A DNA stretch of 64,000 nt. Source: Cryptomeria japonica (taxonomy: Eukaryota; Streptophyta; Pinopsida; Cupressales; Cupressaceae). Below the pieces are notes generated by a model. That model had not been told where the DNA came from. It did no database searches and worked only from the letters and a program-made list of their open reading frames with translations. Shown piece after piece: positions 59,651 to 64,000 of the stretch (positions are counted from its first letter, which is position 1; each line of letters starts with the position of its first letter). Location of the stretch: positions 206,629,190-206,693,189 of the forward strand of contig NC_081409.1 in NCBI RefSeq assembly GCF_030272615.1. Direction: 5' to 3'. The translations under genes and the position numbers were made by a program.

Positions 59651-60207
59651 AGTGCTTAGATTCCACCGAGGCCAGCTCGGATCTGAGGGAGGGTCATCAT
59701 CATAGCTCTCAAGGATCCCATTTTGTATTAGTTTTTGTATGATGATATAGACACCTTCGAGTGATTTTGTAGCCATATGAGATTTTGACATCATTGTACC
59801 ATGACATTGATATTATTTTTGATATATATATATGAGATGATCCATCCTTGTGGCAGCTATATGCATGTGTTCCTATGTGATGCTTCTATACACTTTTATG
59901 ATTATGTGATGCAATGCCATGATTCTATATGATGATGCATGTTATATGTTTTATTATGTTATTGTTATACTTATGATACTTAATGAGATGGATATGTACA
60001 TGATGGAATACAATATGTTTTTGTTCTTTTCTAGATTTATATGTATGTTATGCATGGTGCAAATGTAAAATGCAAATAGATGTATAGTTATGACTTATTT
60101 ACATGATGAAAATGCATGATGTGTTATTTTTGTCTTTTTATGTTTTATATGAGAATTAAAATGCTAATCAGTAATATATGTAGGATGTGATGCTATCATG
60201 ATGTCTA
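59651..60207. other. Second Tat-like element, spacer after the antisense ORF
   Basis: TATG/GATG-rich low-complexity sequence, in style like 33398-34400 in the first element. No coding motif. Ends at GTCTA (60203-60207), target copy of the next solo LTR. Confidence 0.5.
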
Positions 60208-61622
60208 TGATGAATAATGATGAACAACAGATACCCCAACCGGTACTAAGAGGCGGGGTGAATCAGTACAGGTAAAAACTCTCTCAACAACTTATCTAGT
60301 TAAAGAAATATCAACTGGTTATCATCATTACTAAACTTAACCATGGCAACACTGGTTAAACACAATAAGACATTAGATACCATAAACTGATAAGTCTGAA
60401 CACTTCAAATACGATCAATACTTGATAACAACTTCACCCACAAACATATGCATGTGGTATACTAGTAATACCATAACCTATTAACCCTGCATGCATAATC
60501 TTTCAACCAAATACTTCATAAACATCACATGAAAAATGCATAACACATAACACACAGATTTTTCACGTGGAAACCCAAATGGGAAAAACCACGGTAGGAA
60601 TGAATACCCACAAGCTTGTTTTTGAACGCTTTTGAAGCTCGCCTTGTTAGGAGCCTAGTCCGGTTAAAGAATTTACAATAAGGTTCTGCTAGGAACTGAT
60701 CCTGTTAGAGATCACTCGGTTAAGGGATGGCTATATACCTTGTTAAAGGTTACCTCGCTAGAGGATTTAAAGAACTTAATGATCTTGAGTCACCTGGTTA
60801 TAGGTTTTACAATAAGCCTGTTAAAGCTATCTGGTAAAGGGATTTTCCAACTGTTGAAATGGTTAGAAGACAATAGGTAAAACTCTGATCTGATAACAAC
60901 ACTACATGCCAAGGCAGATCCTTTTCATTTCCTCTACTCTGCAATCACACTCTACAGTTTTCCTCTTACTGGTCTGGCAAGTATCTCATCACTTGGATAC
61001 ACACAACATTTTCCAACAACTTTTCAATAACAAACATCATCGACCTTATAGACAACAGATAGGTCAATAGCATAAACCCTAAACCCTAAGCATCTTAGGT
61101 TTACAACACAGGCGGTCCATTCCTAATTGTCCAAACACATTGCATAGAGTATTACAAATTCAAACAGATCACAAGACAATCTGCATCGGTCATTCTTCAC
61201 CGCACATGGGAATTAGTAACCCATCATGCTTTCTTCTCATACCACTAAGAAGAATGATCATTCTCGATGTAGACTCCAAACACAGTCGATCTTCTCATAC
61301 CTCAATCCTTCATGTGCACAAGGCTGACGTGGCACCTCGATCTCATTCACATCTCTTAGCTAACTCATCACAGAGTATCATCGGTTGCATCGCACAAGCT
61401 AGTTAGCCAAACTGATAACCATAGAGCTGAGACTACCAACCGGTAGTCACACTTAGTGAAACCCTGACACCAGTTCACTACATCTCTTCATGCCTCTTCA
61501 TACCAGCTCACCAACTCCTTTCAATCTGTATATCGGTTCTCTTACACTTATTGACATCAATGACAACATACATTATCATCATATCAACATGTCGGTTCAT
61601 CATATGCCAATGATATCCAACA
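60208..61622 (-). mobile_element. Solo LTR, 1.42 kb
   Basis: Starts TGATGAATAATG and ends ATATCCAACA, with the duplication GTCTA (60203-60207 and 61623-61627). Collinear with the solo LTR at 55402-57025 (shared blocks around CACGTGGAAACCCAA and CCTGTTAG, and CCGGTT motifs) but clearly diverged. The terminal stem-loop is at 60243-60269. No internal region. Confidence 0.9.
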
Positions 61623-61627
61623 GTCTA

Positions 61628-61789
61628 TATACATATGTATTATGTGCTAACATGTAATGATGCAAGTTGTTGGTGTAATTAATTATTCATCTTGATATTA
61701 TTACACTTTACTTAAGTTTACTTAGGTACATGCATATCATAGTAGTTTGGGTATGAGACATTTGGGTGTTTGTGCCACATTGAGATATT
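61628..61789. other. Short spacer before the truncated Copia end
   Basis: AT-rich; the left end of the next LTR is not certain and could lie inside this stretch. Nothing else is seen. Confidence 0.35.
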
Positions 61790-62129
61790 GTGTGTAGGAG
61801 AATTTCCACCTTTTGTGGTCTTATCTTGTTGTTACATTCCACCTTCGATGGGTGATCCACCTCTTGTGGAATATTATATTTTTTCTCCTACCTACCATAC
61901 CTATTTTCTACCTACCCTTGTTTCTCATTGAGCCACATGTCATGTTTGTGTGCTCACATATCCATATAGCCTTGCCTATATAAGCAGGCTCATCTACATT
62001 GTATGTATTGATTGATTGATGATCCAGTTGATCAGTATTTCATCTTGATAGAATATAGTTTATTCCTATCAATATTTTGTCTCTCTATTGTAGTTTTCAT
62101 TGAGCTCTTGATCTTGGCAAAATCTCACA
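61790..62129 (+). repeat. Copia-type 5' LTR, left end approximate
   Basis: Ends AAAATCTCACA directly before a Copia primer site, with a TATATAAG box at 61977-61984. A T-rich middle contains the GATTGATTGATGATCC block. The short LTR and the following GC-rich leader differ from all other Copia sequences in the window. The left end is a guess (TGTGTAGGAG or nearby). Confidence 0.55.
61977..61984 (+). promoter_or_regulatory. TATA box in the truncated Copia LTR
   Basis: TATATAAG about 150 bp before the LTR end, preceded by CCATATAGCCTTGCC; a typical retrotransposon promoter position. Motif evidence only. Confidence 0.55.
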
Positions 62130-62984
62130 TGGTATCAGATCCTATAGAGCATCATTGATTTGTCTTGGAGAGGCATTTTTGGAGGCTTCAATTTTTGGAT
62201 CTGGGGAGGTGCTTTTTTTTGGTGCATCATACAACAATTTGGACATCACGGTTGTGTCCGACAGGCCGTTTCCATAAATTTTGACTATAAAGTTGGCCAT
62301 ATTTGGTGAGAATTTTTTTCGCCTGTTTGACTATTTGTTGTACATATTTGCAAAAAGAATATATTTTTTAAATTTTTCTGCGAATTTTGTTTTCAAATAT
62401 TATATGTAATTTACAATTTTATTTTTTTTAAATTCGGGGGCTTTGTAAAAGTTTATATAAAAAAAAAATCAATTTTTTTTTTGGGGGGTCCCCCCCTGAC
62501 CACTGTATTGTTTCTTTGCAACTTTCATACTCCGCAGCAGCCCCGACCCCAGTGACCTGTCCTTCTCCGGCCTACGACCACGGTCCCCGACGACTCTTCT
62601 CCCTACCGAATGATTCTCGCCACACGTCTCCGATCGTGTTCTATCGACCGCCCCCGTCATCTGCAACCGTTGGTCATCTCCCGTGATCAATGTCGTCGAG
62701 CCTGCTCTAGATCACCAGCAACCTTCTGACACCCCCTGCTCCATCGTCAACTCCCACTGCTCCCGTCCTAACAGTCTCCTTGCCGTTTGCACCTCCAGCA
62801 GTCTACCACTGCCACGCGGGCTCCCGACTGCCACATGGACAACCTCAACCTGCCACACAATCGTGACCAGTCACCCTATCGTCCAACTTGGCACCATGCC
62901 AGTGACTAGTTGGCTGACACGTCACTGGCCACATCAGTATCCACATATGCCTTTTTGTACAGACTGTACGCCACTTGGCAGATT
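62130..62984 (+). mobile_element. Truncated Copia internal start
   Basis: TGGTATCAGA (62130-62139) is the start of a primer site. Then comes a leader with AT-rich (to about 62480) and suddenly GC-rich parts (62490-62960). The plus-strand frame 62683-62991 is Pro/Ser/Thr/His-rich with no domain. No gag follows: sequence of the Tat leader type begins near 62985, so the rest of the element is missing. Confidence 0.55.
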
Positions 62985-63050
62985 TTGGTGACACTTTCAA
63001 CATTCAGACATGTTAGTTTGTTAAAAATGATGATACTTTTGGTGTTTCGA
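62985..63050 (-). other. Tat leader fragment next to the third LTR
   Basis: Matches the sequence left of the primer site in the first Tat element (51107-51174): ACATGTTAGTTTG and the GGTGTTTCGATTCACG block. This fixes the third LTR as a 5' LTR in minus orientation. Confidence 0.7.
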
Positions 63051-63068
63051 TTCACGTCGGATTCACCA
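63051..63068 (-). other. Primer-binding site of a third Tat element
   Basis: Minus strand reads TGGTGAATCCGACGTGAA, differing from the site at 51175-51192 at two positions. It lies two bases from the LTR. Confidence 0.8.
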
Positions 63069-63070
63069 AA

Positions 63071-64000
63071 TGATGCCCTGCAACATGGACAGGGTTAGTC
63101 AATGATAAACAACACACAAGACAAGAAACCTTTAGTGTTAGTTAATCAAAAACTAATCTAAACAGGCATATCAAGAGAGACACTAAAATCATGCTAATAT
63201 ATCTAACAAACGAAACAAAGATAATGAGGCATCTCCAAATGCCTCTTAGCATGGTCTTAGCTCCTTCTCCCTTGTTCCTCTCCTCTCCAAGTTCTAAAAT
63301 AGTGTAGCTCTCAGCAGCTTTTTGCACTATGGATGCTTATGGAGGATTGAGATTGAAATATTGCTCTGAATGTGAATAAAGAAGCTAATATTAAGCTATT
63401 GATACTAAAATTGATTTATTTTAACCAAAATGACAATACATGAGTTTGCTATGTTAAATGCTCTCTTAAAATGCCTATAGGTTAAATGCATACAAGTTTT
63501 CAGGATCTGGATTATGAAGAAATGGGCTCTATTTATAGGGAAAATGGAGAAATGGATGGTTGAGATTGAGTAATCTCAACAAGGGTCAGGATTGAATGAT
63601 TTCAAATCCATGTGAGGGCTTTCAACCCAATCCCAAGATGACAAGTGTCAATGTGAGATAGGTTGAGAGGGGAGGGAATAAGCATTTAATGCTTGACATG
63701 ACCTTGGGAGTTAAAGTCAAGGTTGGTTGAATGAATAAACTCTTTATTCAAAGAATAAAGCTTTTATCCAATGGATAAACTCTTGTGCAAATGTGAAATG
63801 GATGAATATAGTCAAAACAATAAATGTTTGGGGAGACAAGTTTGAAATAACCATAAATGGTTATGTAAGAGCCATAAATGGTCATGTAAGAGCCATTAGT
63901 GGTCTTGGAAGACTTTGGGGGTTAATTTGTTGAACACACAAAGCATTAAATGCTTTTCAAAGACTTTGGAGTCTTTGAGAAGTGACTCCATTTTGCTTAG
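63071..64000 (-). repeat. 5' LTR of another Tat element, cut by the window end
   Basis: Starts TGATGCCCTGC in plus direction and follows 28811-30231 and 51195-52633 block by block (GTGTAGCTCTCA, CTATTTATAGG, GAGTAATCTCAACAAGGGT, AGCCATTAGTGG). It is more diverged from either than they are from each other. About 930 of an expected ~1430 bp are visible; the flank lies outside. Confidence 0.93.

Noticed and set aside
55402-61622. The two solo LTRs as the LTR pair of one element enclosing the PMD ORF
   Set aside because: Each has its own target duplication (GGGTA and GTCTA), they are clearly diverged, and no primer site or purine tract adjoins them.
53090-64000. LTRs at 53090-55003 and 63071 onward as one element's pair
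   Set aside because: Sequences differ too much; the latter belongs to the 28811/51195 family and the former to another subfamily.

Overview
The window looks like repeat-dense DNA of a large-genome seed plant. I favour a gymnosperm or conifer-like genome, but nothing here fixes the species. I found no convincing host gene, tRNA or rRNA in 64 kb. Nearly everything that can be read is LTR-retrotransposon sequence, much of it nested, set in AT-rich DNA with microsatellites.

Layout. 1-5019: AT-rich flank with a 160-bp tandem duplication and (TA)n and (CT)n tracts. 5025-15696: a complete but decayed Ty1/Copia element with 1221-bp LTRs and target duplication GATTT. Its gag is split by a 3.58-kb LTR-like insertion (6843-10419, duplication TACAA). 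15702-26731: old, degraded sequence holding a diverged ~1.8-2 kb direct repeat, a TRIM-like miniature element inside one repeat copy, and a minus-strand Copia pol relic. 26732-28345: a 1.6-kb non-autonomous LTR element.

28811-52633: a 23.8-kb minus-strand Ty3/Gypsy element of Tat type (1421/1439-bp LTRs, duplication ATTTG). Its sense strand carries gag, protease, RT, RNase H, a second RNase H and integrase. An antisense, probably spliced ORF between pol and the 3' LTR encodes a MAIN-like plant mobile domain (PMD) protein. Nested in its 5' leader is a 5.1-kb minus-strand element (44814-49957, duplication TTTTC). That element has a Copia-type primer site and leader but no pol; it carries a coiled-coil/four-zinc-knuckle protein and a long second ORF I do not recognise.

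52639-64000: remains of a second, diverged Tat-like element with its own antisense PMD ORF. It is interrupted by a poly(A)-tailed retroposed sequence (53645-54784, 12-bp duplication) and two solo LTRs (55402-57025 and 60208-61622). Then come a truncated Copia 5' end and, from 63071, the 5' LTR of another Tat element of the first family, which runs off the window.

What works together: within each element the LTRs, primer site, polypurine tract and gag-pol form one replication unit, but all the pol reading frames carry stops or lost catalytic residues, so no element here is autonomous now. The most unusual items are the pol-less two-ORF element, the antisense PMD ORFs whose predicted introns contain short-repeat arrays, an array of 21-bp hairpins with compensating stem changes, and a stem-loop at the end of several otherwise different LTRs whose stem varies while its C-rich loop is kept. 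All identities come from reading by eye, with no database search.
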